Shown one piece after another: positions 9,958-19,090 of a DNA stretch of 64,000 nt (position 1 is the stretch's first letter; the number at the start of each line of letters is the position of its first letter). The stretch is from NCBI RefSeq assembly GCF_020532605.1, contig NZ_JAJATW010000006.1, positions 113,793-177,792 of the forward strand, written 5' to 3'. Both the position numbers and the translations under genes were made by a program. The stretch is from Marinomonas algarum (GTDB lineage: Bacteria > Pseudomonadota > Gammaproteobacteria > Pseudomonadales > Marinomonadaceae). Below the pieces are notes generated by a model, which was not told the origin of the DNA, did no database searches, and saw only the letters and a program-made list of their open reading frames with translations.

Positions 9958-11811
9958 ATGCTTAACAAGTACCCCTTGTGGAAGTATTTGCTAATTCTTC
10001 TTGTTTTGGCTTTGGGGCTACTTTACGCCTTCCCAAATCTTTATCCGGATGATCCAGCACTACAATTATCAACGCAGAAATCCACTGCGACAGTTGACGA
10101 GCGTGCACTAGAAAAAGCTCGAACAGCACTCTCTCAAGCAAATATCGATTTAAAAGAAGCAGAGTTGACCTCTGCGGGTGGTACCTTACGCTTCAATAGC
10201 GGTGAGGACCAGTTGGCAGCGAAACCTGTGGTGGCCGCTGCGTTGGGTGAAGATTATGTAACGGCTCTGAATTTGGTGCCTACGACGCCAGAATGGTTGT
10301 CTTCTTTGGGTGCGGGTCCTGCAAAATTGGGTCTGGATTTACGGGGCGGTGTACACTTCCTATTAGAAGTTGACACGCCGGCTGCACTTAAGCAGCGCCT
10401 TGAAGTGACCTCCAGTGAGATGAAGGCGGCATTACGTTCAGATCGTATTCGTTACCGCAGTGTGGATATTGCAGAAGGGATTTTATCAATTCGCTTTTTG
10501 CAGCAGTCTGATTTAGACCTGGCCGAAAATTTGCTTACTGATGAATTCTCTGAATACCGCTTTGCGACTCGACAAGTTGATACAGATTACTTCTTAGACG
10601 TGAGTTTTACAGAAGCGTCAAAAGCAGAAATTGAATCTTATGCTCTGCAACAAAACCTAACAACCCTGCGTAATCGAGTTAACGAGCTGGGTGTGGCTGA
10701 GCCTTTGGTGCAACGTCAAGGAAGTAATCGCATTGTGGTGGAGTTGCCTGGTGTGCAAGATACCGCAGCGGCAAAGCGTATTATCGGCGCCACAGCGAAC
10801 CTTGAATTTCATTTAGAGGCCGGTCTCGATACGACGGGCAGTGATTTGGAAACGCTGACATTTCGTGATGGCAGTGGTCGCTCTGCTCAGCTAGAGCGAG
10901 ATATCATCATCACAGGTGACAGTGTATCGGATGCCAGTTCTTCGTTTGATGAAAATGGTCGTCCTCAAGTTAACATCAGCTTAGACGCCAAAGGCGGTAA
11001 GCAGATGAGTAAAGTGACGCGTGCTGCGGTTGGTCGTAATATGGCAGTGGTGTTTATTGAGCACAAGTCACGCAGCCGTTTTGTTGAGCAAGAAGACGGT
11101 TCTCTCGAAGAAGTGCGTCGTAGCTACAGCGAAAAAGGCATTATTTCACTTGCGACAATCCAAACAACCCTAGGTAATTCTTTCCGTATTACTGGTTTAG
11201 ATAGCCCTCGTGAGTCGTCTGAGTTGGCTCTACTGCTTCGTGCTGGCGCTTTGGCAGCACCCATTTATTTTGTCGAAGAGCGTACAATAGGGCCGAGTTT
11301 GGGTGCTGAAAATATCAAGTTAGGTGTGGGTTCCGCTCAGATCGGCTTGTTAGTGGTCATGCTGTTTATGTTGGTCTACTACAAGGTGTTTGGTATTTTC
11401 GCCAACGTTTCTTTGGCTCTGAACATTATTTTGTTGATGGCCTTTATGTCTTTGTTGTCGGCGACCTTAACCTTGCCAGGTATTGCTGGGATCGTGTTGA
11501 CTATGGGGATGGCGGTGGATGCGAACGTGCTGATTTTCTCAAGGATCAAAGAAGAGCTTGCGAATGGTACGCCAAGTCAACAGGCGATTCACTCAGGCTT
11601 TAATCGCGCCTTTACAACGATTTTCGATGCCAATATCACCACATTGCTGGTGGCCGTCATCTTGTTTGCGGTAGGTACAGGGCCCGTTAAAGGCTTTGCG
11701 GTGACCTTGTCGTTGGGTATTTTAACGTCCATGTTTACGGCAATTGTCGTGACGCGTGCACAAGTGAATCTTGTGTATGGTGGTCGTAAAAATAAGAAAT
11801 TGTACATTTAG
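9958..11811 (+). CDS. secD: Protein translocase subunit SecD
   Basis: SecD is an RND-related inner-membrane protein that, with SecF, uses the proton gradient to help pull preproteins through SecYEG. The 617 residues match E. coli (615). The first membrane segment is at about 9-26. The large periplasmic P1 region includes GLDLRGGVHFLLEVD (about 123-137) and NRVNELGVAEPLVQRQG. The C-terminal five membrane segments begin near residue 455 (GSAQIGLLVVMLFMLVYY), with the conserved MAVDANVLIFSRIKEE and the later GPVKGFAVTLSLGILTSMF. An AAGGA ribosome binding site precedes the ATG. secF follows after 9 bases. Confidence 0.97.
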   Translation: MLNKYPLWKYLLILLVLALGLLYAFPNLYPDDPALQLSTQKSTATVDERALEKARTALSQANIDLKEAELTSAGGTLRFNSGEDQLAAKPVVAAALGEDYVTALNLVPTTPEWLSSLGAGPAKLGLDLRGGVHFLLEVDTPAALKQRLEVTSSEMKAALRSDRIRYRSVDIAEGILSIRFLQQSDLDLAENLLTDEFSEYRFATRQVDTDYFLDVSFTEASKAEIESYALQQNLTTLRNRVNELGVAEPLVQRQGSNRIVVELPGVQDTAAAKRIIGATANLEFHLEAGLDTTGSDLETLTFRDGSGRSAQLERDIIITGDSVSDASSSFDENGRPQVNISLDAKGGKQMSKVTRAAVGRNMAVVFIEHKSRSRFVEQEDGSLEEVRRSYSEKGIISLATIQTTLGNSFRITGLDSPRESSELALLLRAGALAAPIYFVEERTIGPSLGAENIKLGVGSAQIGLLVVMLFMLVYYKVFGIFANVSLALNIILLMAFMSLLSATLTLPGIAGIVLTMGMAVDANVLIFSRIKEELANGTPSQQAIHSGFNRAFTTIFDANITTLLVAVILFAVGTGPVKGFAVTLSLGILTSMFTAIVVTRAQVNLVYGGRKNKKLYI

Positions 11812-11820
11812 GAGAGCGCC

Positions 11821-12735
11821 ATGAAAGTGACACAAATTCCATTTATGGCAATGCGAAAGATCGTTGCTGTGTTTTCTCTGACGCTAATCTTGATCTCTAT
11901 TGGTTCTTTGGCGACAAAAGGGCTTCAGTTCGGTTTGGACTTTACGGGTGGTACCTTAGTTGAGGTGAATTACCAAGAAGCGCCAAAACTGGATGATATT
12001 CGTGGTTTGCTGGCTGAGAATGGTTACGATGACGTGGTTGTGCAGAACTTTGGCTCACCCACCGATGTGGTTGTTCGTATGGCAAACGCATTCACACCCA
12101 CTTTGGGTGATGAGGTGCTGTCGACCTTACAAAGCAACGGTGAGATCAGTGTTTCCCTTCAGCGTTCTGAGTTTGTGGGTGCGCAAGTCGGTGAGGAGCT
12201 ACGTGAGCAGGGCGGCTTAGGCATGTTATTGGCCTTGGCCATCGTGATGATCTATGTGGCTGTGCGTTTCCAGTTCAAGTTCTCTGTGGCGTCTGTCGCA
12301 GCGTTAGCGCACGACGTGATCATAACCCTAGGTTTCTTTTCATTGTTTGATGTTGAGTTTGACTTAACTGTCTTGGCGGCATTGTTGGCTGTGGTAGGTT
12401 ACTCCTTAAATGACACCATTGTTGTCTGTGACCGAATCCGTGAGAATTTTCGTATTATGCGTGATACCACGCCTTATGATTTGGTGAATGAGTCGATCAA
12501 CCAGACACTGGGTCGAACTTTGATTACGTCATTAACGACTTTGTTTGTACTTATCGTCTTGTTTGTCGCAGGCGGGGAGGCGATACATAATTTCTCTATG
12601 GCTTTGCTGGTGGGTATTGTGATTGGTACTTACTCGTCTATCTTTGTCGCAGCCAATTTGCTGTTAGCATTGGATGTTAAGCGGGAAGATTTGATTCCGC
12701 CACCGAAAGAAGAGCTAGAAGACGATCTTCCATAA
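11821..12735 (+). CDS. secF: Protein translocase subunit SecF
   Basis: Partner of SecD in the Sec accessory complex. The 304 residues include a first membrane segment at about 13-31, the conserved periplasmic block GLDFTGGTLVEV (about 38-49), and five C-terminal membrane segments with VGYSLNDTIVVCDRIRENFR and the DTTPYDLVNESINQTLGRTLITSLTTL region in pieces. Size and motif order are normal. A GGAG ribosome binding site precedes the ATG. A bidirectional terminator follows, where it meets psd coming from the other strand. Confidence 0.97.
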   Translation: MKVTQIPFMAMRKIVAVFSLTLILISIGSLATKGLQFGLDFTGGTLVEVNYQEAPKLDDIRGLLAENGYDDVVVQNFGSPTDVVVRMANAFTPTLGDEVLSTLQSNGEISVSLQRSEFVGAQVGEELREQGGLGMLLALAIVMIYVAVRFQFKFSVASVAALAHDVIITLGFFSLFDVEFDLTVLAALLAVVGYSLNDTIVVCDRIRENFRIMRDTTPYDLVNESINQTLGRTLITSLTTLFVLIVLFVAGGEAIHNFSMALLVGIVIGTYSSIFVAANLLLALDVKREDLIPPPKEELEDDLP

Positions 12736-12766
12736 TATTCTTTGGTGATCGATTGTTCTAGTCAAT

Positions 12767-12793
12767 AAAAAAGCCTGCTGTGCAGGCTTTTTT
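12767..12793. terminator. Bidirectional terminator between secF and psd
   Basis: GCCTGC / GCAGGC with a 3-base loop, flanked by an A tract on the left and a T tract on the right, so it can act for both convergent genes. Confidence 0.88.
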
Positions 12794-12830
12794 ATTAAAT
12801 TTTATCGTTGGTAATGCCTATGAATGGGGC

Positions 12831-13688
12831 TTACGAAATGATCTTACCGAAGTGCATGCCCATTTTAGTTGGTGTTTCTGCTTCAAGCGCATCTTCCCAT
12901 TCAACCGCGCCTTTCCCAAATAAAACAATGGCGGTTGAGCCGAGTTTGAATCGTCCCATCTCTTCACCTTTTTTAAGCGTGATGTCGTGTAGTTCTTCAT
13001 AATCCCATGTTACGACATTTTTATTGAATGGTGTGACTTGTCCTGCCCAAACGGTTTCTATACTGGCAACGATCATGGCTCCGACTAAGATGACGGCCAT
13101 TGGACCCGCTTCTGTCTCAAATAAGCAAACGGTGCGTTCATTACGGGCAAAGACATTAGGAATTTGCTCTGCCGTTACCTTGTTAACAGAAAAAAGCTTT
13201 CCGGGAACGTGGATCATTTTAGTCAGTTTGCCCGTTAAAGGCATGTGTACACGATGGTAATCTTTCGGCGACAGATAAACGGTTGCAAAGGAGCCACCAA
13301 GGAATTGGCTGGACAAAGCGGCATCGCCGCCAAGTAAACTGGTTAAACTGTAAGTGTGGCCCTTTGCTTGGAGTAGAGTGCCGTATTCAATGTCGCCCAG
13401 TTGGCTAATAGCACCGTCTGCGGGGCACGCAATGCCGTCTGATTTGTCGCAAATAGGACGCAATTCAGGTCGAATTGCGCGAGTAAAAAAGTCATTGAAG
13501 TTTTTGTACGACTTAGGGTCGCTGTTGACGGCTTCTGACATATTCACTTGGTACTTTTTAACGAATTGACTGATGAATGTGTTTTTCACCCAAGTGTTTT
13601 TGCACTCTGCGACTCTGCCCAAAGTGCGAGATAGTGTTTTTTGAGGTGTGATATGTTGTGCAAAGGCAAAAAGTTGGTCTTTCGTCAC
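12831..13688 (-). CDS. psd: Phosphatidylserine decarboxylase proenzyme
   Basis: Pyruvoyl-dependent inner-membrane enzyme that makes phosphatidylethanolamine from phosphatidylserine. The self-cleavage site LGST is at residues 249-252 (cleavage between G250 and S251). Putative triad members D91 (PADG) and H145 (DYHRVHMP) are in place. The 285-residue length is typical of the proteobacterial short form. The order on the minus strand is rsgA, the HDOD gene, psd; the gap to the HDOD gene is 37 bases, suggesting cotranscription. pssA, the preceding step of the pathway, lies about 6 kb away on the other strand. Confidence 0.97.
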   Translation of the reverse strand: MTKDQLFAFAQHITPQKTLSRTLGRVAECKNTWVKNTFISQFVKKYQVNMSEAVNSDPKSYKNFNDFFTRAIRPELRPICDKSDGIACPADGAISQLGDIEYGTLLQAKGHTYSLTSLLGGDAALSSQFLGGSFATVYLSPKDYHRVHMPLTGKLTKMIHVPGKLFSVNKVTAEQIPNVFARNERTVCLFETEAGPMAVILVGAMIVASIETVWAGQVTPFNKNVVTWDYEELHDITLKKGEEMGRFKLGSTAIVLFGKGAVEWEDALEAETPTKMGMHFGKIIS

Positions 13689-13725
13689 GTTCTTTATCCT
13701 AGTTCAAATAAGTAAATTTTTCTGT

Positions 13726-15204
13726 TTATGTTGCATCATAGCGAATGATAGAGGCAATTTTCTTCAGTTTCTTGTAATCCTCTTGATTAAACGTCTCATT
13801 CGTCTCTAGCCAAAACAACAACATTTCATTTTCTGACATGGGGGTAGACAATAACACCAAATGACTGTTTTTATCGATCAATTGGTCGGCTGTATGAGGG
13901 AGTTCTTTCAAAACCTTGTTTAGCTTTGCGCCGAAAAAGTGCGCTGCGGCGGGTTTTTTTGACAGTTTTGCAAATGCACTTGAAGGTGCATTCCACTTGA
14001 TGCTTTTTAATGCCTTTGTTTCATAGCCGAGTTGAAATAAAGGAGATACCTGGTTTTTCTTTAGCGCAAATAAAATACAGTGCTGAGCGTTAGACAGACT
14101 TTTTTTCAGTGCTGAAAGGGCCAAATGGGCTTTTTGTTTGGTGTCGTATAGGTCATGTTTGCCAAGTCGCCTTTTGAGTGATGTTATTGGGCAATCGTCC
14201 GGTTTTTTCGGAGACGTTGGCGTCAATGATTTATACAGTTCAGGATCAAGCAGTTGCTGCGCTAACGGGGCTTTTCCGCCGACGTTGTATAAATGAGCGG
14301 CATCGGTGGCGGCTTTATGAGTGAGTTGAATCACATCAACGGGCAAACAGTGAGTAGAAGCCGCAACGACTCGGTAGAAAAAGGGGAGATGCTTTGAATC
14401 CCAGCGCATTAAATGCGCTTCATGAGCGACCTTGTTGGCGCAGTAAGACAGTATAAGGGGATTGTTTATTAGGAAAATTAGGCGCTTATCGTCTGTATCA
14501 TTTGGTAAGCTTGTTGGTTCATGGGCGAGATGAGCAAGCGCTTGCAGTTCATTCGCATTAGGTACATTTTTTGTTAAAAATGCCTCGATAATTTTGTGTG
14601 GTGTGTTCCAAAGCATAAAGAGGTGAGTGGTTATTTCATCGATTCGACAACCGAGTAGGCGACGTTCAACGTCGCTTGCCCGTTCGCCTTGTTTCACTCG
14701 TTGGTCGATCTCTATCATTATCGGATAGGCGTAAAGCCAAAGTAACCATCTTGCCACGTCTTTATAAAGCGTTATCCAAAAAAGACCGTCTGTGTTGCCT
14801 AATCGTTTTTGTGTTGCCCAGCGTTTGGCAATACAGGCGGCTTCGTAGCTGGTTTGTACTTCGCTGAGAAATGCCGTGAGATGTGGTGAGGGCAAGGCTG
14901 GATTAAGGTGATAAGACGAAAAATTTGGTAGTAGGCGGGTAAGGCCGTTAATACCGACAATGGCAGCAGCATGAACTGGGCTGGTAATGTCATTGTTTTT
15001 ATTGGCAATCATGCGACTTGCTTCATTGAGAATGGCGAAAGACAGCATGGGTTCAGAGACGATGTTGTCTTGCATTTTGTCCAGCGCATCGGCATTTTTA
15101 ATCTGCTTTTTAAGGCGTGTAAGATGTGCGTCTTTAACGGGGAGCTTTTTATCTTTTAAGAACAGCAGCCATTTATTGAGGCTATTTGGGAAAGTCTCTT
15201 TCAT
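13726..15204 (-). CDS. HDOD domain-containing protein
   Basis: A 492-residue protein whose first ~220 residues have an HDOD-like layout: LPVKDAHLTRLKKQI near residue 21, then SEPMLSFAILNEASRM, AAIVGINGLTRLLP, and a helical part with YEAACIAKRWA. HDOD domains are HD-related folds, usually without catalytic activity, found in bacterial signalling proteins. The C-terminal ~170 residues (from about 320) have no motif I recognise, though the pattern from about 370 on (KQKAHLALSALKKSLSN, CILFALKKN, LVLLSTPMSENEMLLFW) resembles a GAF-like sensory fold; that is a weak inference. No membrane segment is seen. It lies between rsgA and psd. Substrate and role are unknown. Confidence 0.75.
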   Translation of the reverse strand: MKETFPNSLNKWLLFLKDKKLPVKDAHLTRLKKQIKNADALDKMQDNIVSEPMLSFAILNEASRMIANKNNDITSPVHAAAIVGINGLTRLLPNFSSYHLNPALPSPHLTAFLSEVQTSYEAACIAKRWATQKRLGNTDGLFWITLYKDVARWLLWLYAYPIMIEIDQRVKQGERASDVERRLLGCRIDEITTHLFMLWNTPHKIIEAFLTKNVPNANELQALAHLAHEPTSLPNDTDDKRLIFLINNPLILSYCANKVAHEAHLMRWDSKHLPFFYRVVAASTHCLPVDVIQLTHKAATDAAHLYNVGGKAPLAQQLLDPELYKSLTPTSPKKPDDCPITSLKRRLGKHDLYDTKQKAHLALSALKKSLSNAQHCILFALKKNQVSPLFQLGYETKALKSIKWNAPSSAFAKLSKKPAAAHFFGAKLNKVLKELPHTADQLIDKNSHLVLLSTPMSENEMLLFWLETNETFNQEDYKKLKKIASIIRYDAT

Positions 15205-15343
15205 AATGGGTTGTATTTAGCTCGTTAGTAGTTGACTGGCCGATAGAGCGATATCTAATCATGTATATTAAACTTTTATCATACTGTAAATTTACCCAAG
15301 CGCCTACACGCTTATGGTTGCGTGCTTAGGGTAATATTACGTC

Positions 15344-15389
15344 GCTTACCTTTCCCGTTATAGGACGCTGCTTACCTCTCCCGTTATAG
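15344..15389. repeat. Two-copy 26-bp tandem repeat upstream of the HDOD gene
   Basis: GCTTACCTTTCCCGTTATAG (15344-15363) recurs as GCTTACCTCTCCCGTTATAG (15370-15389) with one mismatch and a 26-base period. It lies in the 230-base gap between the HDOD gene and rsgA, where I find no other gene. It could be an operator pair or a chance local duplication. Confidence 0.7.
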
Positions 15390-15434
15390 ATGGTTAATAT
15401 GACAAAAGTGATGTCATTTGCATCACCGAAGAAA

Positions 15435-16472
15435 TCAGTTAAACGCTTGATTTTCTCGAATAGAGTGTTTGATTCTAAGAAAGCTTTGAAAACGATGCTC
15501 AGTGATTTCTCCTTTGTCCAGTGCTTCTAAAATGGCGCACCCTGGCTCTTTTTCGTGGGCGCAATCACGAAATCGACAATAACCAATGTGTGGACGAAAC
15601 TCGATAAAACCATTTAACAGCTCGTCTTCGGAGATGTGCCACAAGCCAAATTCACGAATGCCAGGTGAATCAATCAGATCGCCGCCCTTCGGCATGTGAA
15701 AAAGACGGGCCGTTGTTGTGGTATGCACGCCTTTTTTACGCTTTTGCGACAGTTCGCCAACGCTAATGTCAATGTTGGGGAGCAGGGTGCCGATTAAAGA
15801 GGATTTACCCACGCCGGACTGGCCAACAAATACACTGGTTTTGTCCTGTAAAAAGTCATAAAGAGATTCCATGCCAGCTTGGTGCTTGATGGAGGTTCTA
15901 ATGATGGGGTAACCAAGGTCTTCGTAGGTTTTTAAAAGAGCATCAAGGTCTGTTTTGTTCTTTTCATCAATTAAATCGCATTTGTTTAATAGAATGACCG
16001 GAGGGATTCCCACGGTTTCTGCCGCAACAAGATAACGGTCAATTAAGTTGGCATGAGCCACGGGTTCTGCTGCGATAACAACCACTATATGATCAATGTT
16101 AGCAGCAACAGGTTTAAGTCGACCGTGCATGTCTGGGCGCGACAGTGAGGTGTGTCTTGGGGTGGTTGCAACGACAACCCCGCCTTCATTTTGTTTGGGG
16201 CGCCAGACCACTTTGTCGCCTGTCACTAACTGGCCAAGGTTGGCGCGTAAGTTACAGCGAGTTGACGAACCGATATGAGGGGCTTGAGTGCCTTCTACCT
16301 CAACTTGGGTGCCAAAATGCGAAATGATAATGCCTTCGGTTTCTGGTCCAAGATCTGAGGACTGCAGAAGCTCTTCTGCTAGGTCACCGCGCTTTTGTGT
16401 ACGTTCAACGCGTTCTTTGTGAATACGTTCAATTCGCCATGTTTGCTGTTTAGTAAGTTTTCGCTTCGACAT
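15435..16472 (-). CDS. rsgA: Small ribosomal subunit biogenesis GTPase RsgA
   Basis: Circularly permuted GTPase that acts late in 30S subunit maturation. Motif order is the permuted one: G4 NKCD (163-166), G1 GQSGVGKS (217-224), switch region TTTTARLFHM, G3 DSPG (268-271). The C-terminal zinc-binding site has C299, C304, H306 and C312 (YCRFRDCAHEKEPGC). The N-terminal OB-fold domain precedes. At 345 residues it is close to E. coli RsgA (350). It is divergent from orn, the same neighbour as in many gammaproteobacteria. Confidence 0.97.
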   Translation of the reverse strand: MSKRKLTKQQTWRIERIHKERVERTQKRGDLAEELLQSSDLGPETEGIIISHFGTQVEVEGTQAPHIGSSTRCNLRANLGQLVTGDKVVWRPKQNEGGVVVATTPRHTSLSRPDMHGRLKPVAANIDHIVVVIAAEPVAHANLIDRYLVAAETVGIPPVILLNKCDLIDEKNKTDLDALLKTYEDLGYPIIRTSIKHQAGMESLYDFLQDKTSVFVGQSGVGKSSLIGTLLPNIDISVGELSQKRKKGVHTTTTARLFHMPKGGDLIDSPGIREFGLWHISEDELLNGFIEFRPHIGYCRFRDCAHEKEPGCAILEALDKGEITEHRFQSFLRIKHSIRENQAFN

Positions 16473-16546
16473 TCTGCTCGTCTGATCATATTATAATGCG
16501 CATAGAGTATAATGCTTGGCATTGATAATAAAGGATTTGCAAGACG

Positions 16547-17098
16547 ATGAGTTTAAATGACGAAAATTTAGTGTGGATTGACCTTGAAATGACCGGGTTA
16601 GAGCCAGATACAGATACCATCATTGAAATTGCAACAGTGGTGACGGATAAGCATCTTAATGTACTGGCAAAAGGGCCAAGTTTGGCTATTCACCAAGAAA
16701 AAGCGGTAATGGATGCCATGGATGAATGGTGTACCCAACATCATGGTGATTCCGGCTTGACCGCACGGGTGCTGTCATCAAGTATCAGCATGGAAGAGGC
16801 GGAAGCACAGACCATTGCTTTTCTAGCAAAGTATGTGTCGCCGGGTAAATCCCCCATTTGTGGTAACAGTGTGGGGCAAGACCGTCGATTTTTGTATCGA
16901 TATATGCCGAAGTTAGAGACGTTTTTCCACTATCGTTACCTGGATGTCAGTACAGTGAAAGAGTTGGCCCGTCGCTGGAAGCCGGAAGCGCTAGAAGGTT
17001 TTAGTAAATCGGGTTCGCATCTGGCCATGGATGATATATTGGAGTCCATTGGTGAGTTGAAGCACTATCGTCGAACGATGTTTGGTTTTGATGAGTAA
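16547..17098 (+). CDS. orn: Oligoribonuclease
   Basis: DEDDh 3'-5' exoribonuclease that degrades 2-5 nucleotide RNAs, including the pGpG product of c-di-GMP turnover. At 183 residues it is the usual length. The first catalytic pair is in [15 protein letters not shown] (D12, E14); further acidic residues are in [16 protein letters not shown] and in the C-terminal [18 protein letters not shown], which contains the DEDDh histidine. An AAAGGA ribosome binding site precedes the ATG. Two TATAAT hexamers (16492-16497, 16508-16513) lie in the 74-base divergent gap with rsgA and may be -10 elements. Confidence 0.97.
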   Translation: MSLNDENLVWIDLEMTGLEPDTDTIIEIATVVTDKHLNVLAKGPSLAIHQEKAVMDAMDEWCTQHHGDSGLTARVLSSSISMEEAEAQTIAFLAKYVSPGKSPICGNSVGQDRRFLYRYMPKLETFFHYRYLDVSTVKELARRWKPEALEGFSKSGSHLAMDDILESIGELKHYRRTMFGFDE

Positions 17099-17111
17099 GG
17101 GGTTAAATGCC

Positions 17112-17582
17112 ATGCAACTGGCGCAGGATGTTTACGGTGAAGAGGCGATGGAAAGCTTGGGTACCGCCTTGTCCTCTGTATTGCAGCAAGGCGGGGTGGT
17201 TTTTCTCGAGGGAGACCTCGGGATGGGGAAAACGACCTTGGTCAGAGGGGTGCTTAAGGGCTTGGGCTACGACGGTCCAGTAAAAAGCCCAACTTACACC
17301 TTGGTGGAGCCTTATGAGTTAGTAAACTTAGACGCTTATCATTTCGATCTCTACCGTGTGGGCGACCCTGAAGAGCTTGAATTTATGGGTGTGCGGGATT
17401 ATTTTACTGACCAGAGCTTGTGTCTTATTGAATGGGCTGAAATGGGTCGAGGTATATTGCCAGACGCAGATCTTGTGGTGTCTATTACGTTGCTTTCACA
17501 GGGGCGACATCTTACTTTCACTGGCCAAACGGAAAAAGGGGCTGAGGCGCTGATGGAGCTTGGGGCAAGGTTAACACCTTGA
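17112..17582 (+). CDS. tsaE: tRNA threonylcarbamoyladenosine biosynthesis ATPase TsaE
   Basis: P-loop ATPase that works with TsaB and TsaD in forming t6A37 on ANN-decoding tRNAs. The Walker A motif GDLGMGKTT, the block VKSPTYTLVEPYEL, YHFDLYRVGDPEELEFMG and CLIEWAEMG match the family closely. I choose ATG 17112, which has TAAGGGG about 9 bases upstream and gives 156 residues; ATG 17091, which overlaps the orn stop, and a TTG at 17082 are alternatives. It begins the classic tsaE-amiB-mutL-miaA-hfq block. Confidence 0.94.
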   Translation: MQLAQDVYGEEAMESLGTALSSVLQQGGVVFLEGDLGMGKTTLVRGVLKGLGYDGPVKSPTYTLVEPYELVNLDAYHFDLYRVGDPEELEFMGVRDYFTDQSLCLIEWAEMGRGILPDADLVVSITLLSQGRHLTFTGQTEKGAEALMELGARLTP

Positions 17583-17668
17583 TCGATCAAACTCTTTACC
17601 ATAAGTAAGATTGAGATCCATTTAATCAGCAGTTATAGTGTGTCAGATATACTGGCCAGCTGTTTGAT

Positions 17669-18997
17669 ATGCATACTAAAATCCGAATTTACATCGTTAT
17701 TTTTTTCCAACTGATTCTTTCTTTGGCCGCTTTTGACCTTTATGCCGCTCAAGTTCGAGATATTCGCGTTGCCCAGCAAGATGGGGTGACGCGATTGGTC
17801 TTTGAGCTATCAGAAGCGTCCGACCATCGTATTTTTCCCTTATCAAACCCTGAGCGTATCGTGCTTGATGTCAGTGATGCGGCCCTTGATGCGTCTGTGG
17901 TCAACGGCCTGTCGGCGCTCACATCGGATGTTTTGATGCGTGTCCGTTATGCCCGTCGTGAAACTGGTGTGCGGTTTGTGTTGGATTTGGCGCAAAAAGT
18001 AAAAGCAAAAAGTACGGTATTAGCCGCGAACGCGACTTATGGCCCTCGCATTCTGGTGGAATTAGAGTATGGCGAAAGAAAGCCCGCCACCATTGTAAAA
18101 AGCTTGGCGAACCTATCCAAAGAAAAACGGGACATCGTGATCGCTATTGACCCAGGCCATGGTGGGCGAGACCCAGGTGCACTGGGGCAATATAAAGTTC
18201 GAGAAAAAGACATTGTTTTGTCGATCAGTAAAGAGCTGGCAAAGCGAATCAATGCAGTCGATGGCTTTAAGGCGGTATTAACACGGTCAACGGACGTGTA
18301 TTTGAAATTACGTGATCGTTCCCGTGTTGCGCGAGAAGCGAACGCGGATCTGATGATATCGGTGCATGCGGATGCGTTTACCAAGCCCAGTGCACGGGGG
18401 GCATCGGTTTGGGCTTTGTCGTTGAGTGGAAAAAGCTCTGAGATGGGGCGTTGGTTGGCTCAGCAAGAGAATTCTGCGGACCTCGTTGGTGGTATATCCT
18501 TGGATGATAAAGATCAACTGCTCGCTGAAGTATTATTAGATATGTCAATGAACTCAACGATTCAGATGAGTCTCGATGTGGGTGAAAGTGTTTTGGGTAA
18601 AATGAAAAATGTCGCTGTGTTGCATCAGCATACCGTGCAGCAAGCGGGTTTTGTGGTGCTTAAATCCCCAGATATTCCATCTATTTTAGTAGAAACAGGG
18701 TTTGTGTCTAACAAGACAGAAGCGAAAAACCTGTCAAGTAGAACATACAGAGTCAAATTGGCGCGCTCAATCTCAGAAGGTGTCGTGGATTATTTCACCA
18801 AAAATGCACCTGAAGGCACTTTGGTTGCTTGGCGTAAAAATAAACAATCCAGTTATGTCTACACCGTCAGTCGCGGCGATACTTTATCAGAAATTGCGCG
18901 CCGTAATCGGGTGTCACTGTCGACGTTGCGTCAAACCAACAGCTTAACGAACGATGTTATCTGGATTGGCCAAAAGTTAGTTATCCCTGCGGGCTGA
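17669..18997 (+). CDS. amiB: N-acetylmuramoyl-L-alanine amidase with AMIN and LysM domains
   Basis: Periplasmic zinc amidase that splits septal peptidoglycan between MurNAc and L-Ala during cell separation. The 442 residues show a signal peptide (about 1-26), an AMIN domain (about 28-130), the Amidase_3 catalytic domain (about 155-375) with zinc ligands H164 (DPGHGGRDPGA), E179 and H233 (SVHADAF) and catalytic E342 (VETGFVSN), and a C-terminal LysM (396-440, YTVSRGDTLSEIA). The AmiB assignment rests on the tsaE-amiB-mutL order and the C-terminal LysM. AmiB-type enzymes are activated by EnvC or NlpD, neither of which is in the window. Confidence 0.94.
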   Translation: MHTKIRIYIVIFFQLILSLAAFDLYAAQVRDIRVAQQDGVTRLVFELSEASDHRIFPLSNPERIVLDVSDAALDASVVNGLSALTSDVLMRVRYARRETGVRFVLDLAQKVKAKSTVLAANATYGPRILVELEYGERKPATIVKSLANLSKEKRDIVIAIDPGHGGRDPGALGQYKVREKDIVLSISKELAKRINAVDGFKAVLTRSTDVYLKLRDRSRVAREANADLMISVHADAFTKPSARGASVWALSLSGKSSEMGRWLAQQENSADLVGGISLDDKDQLLAEVLLDMSMNSTIQMSLDVGESVLGKMKNVAVLHQHTVQQAGFVVLKSPDIPSILVETGFVSNKTEAKNLSSRTYRVKLARSISEGVVDYFTKNAPEGTLVAWRKNKQSSYVYTVSRGDTLSEIARRNRVSLSTLRQTNSLTNDVIWIGQKLVIPAG

Positions 18998-19090
18998 CTA
19001 CTCGCTCTCTAGTGTGCGCACGAGCGTTACATTTACGGTTACTCTCACTCTCACAGCGCTTTTACAGCGTTTTATTTGTAAAGGTTGTTC

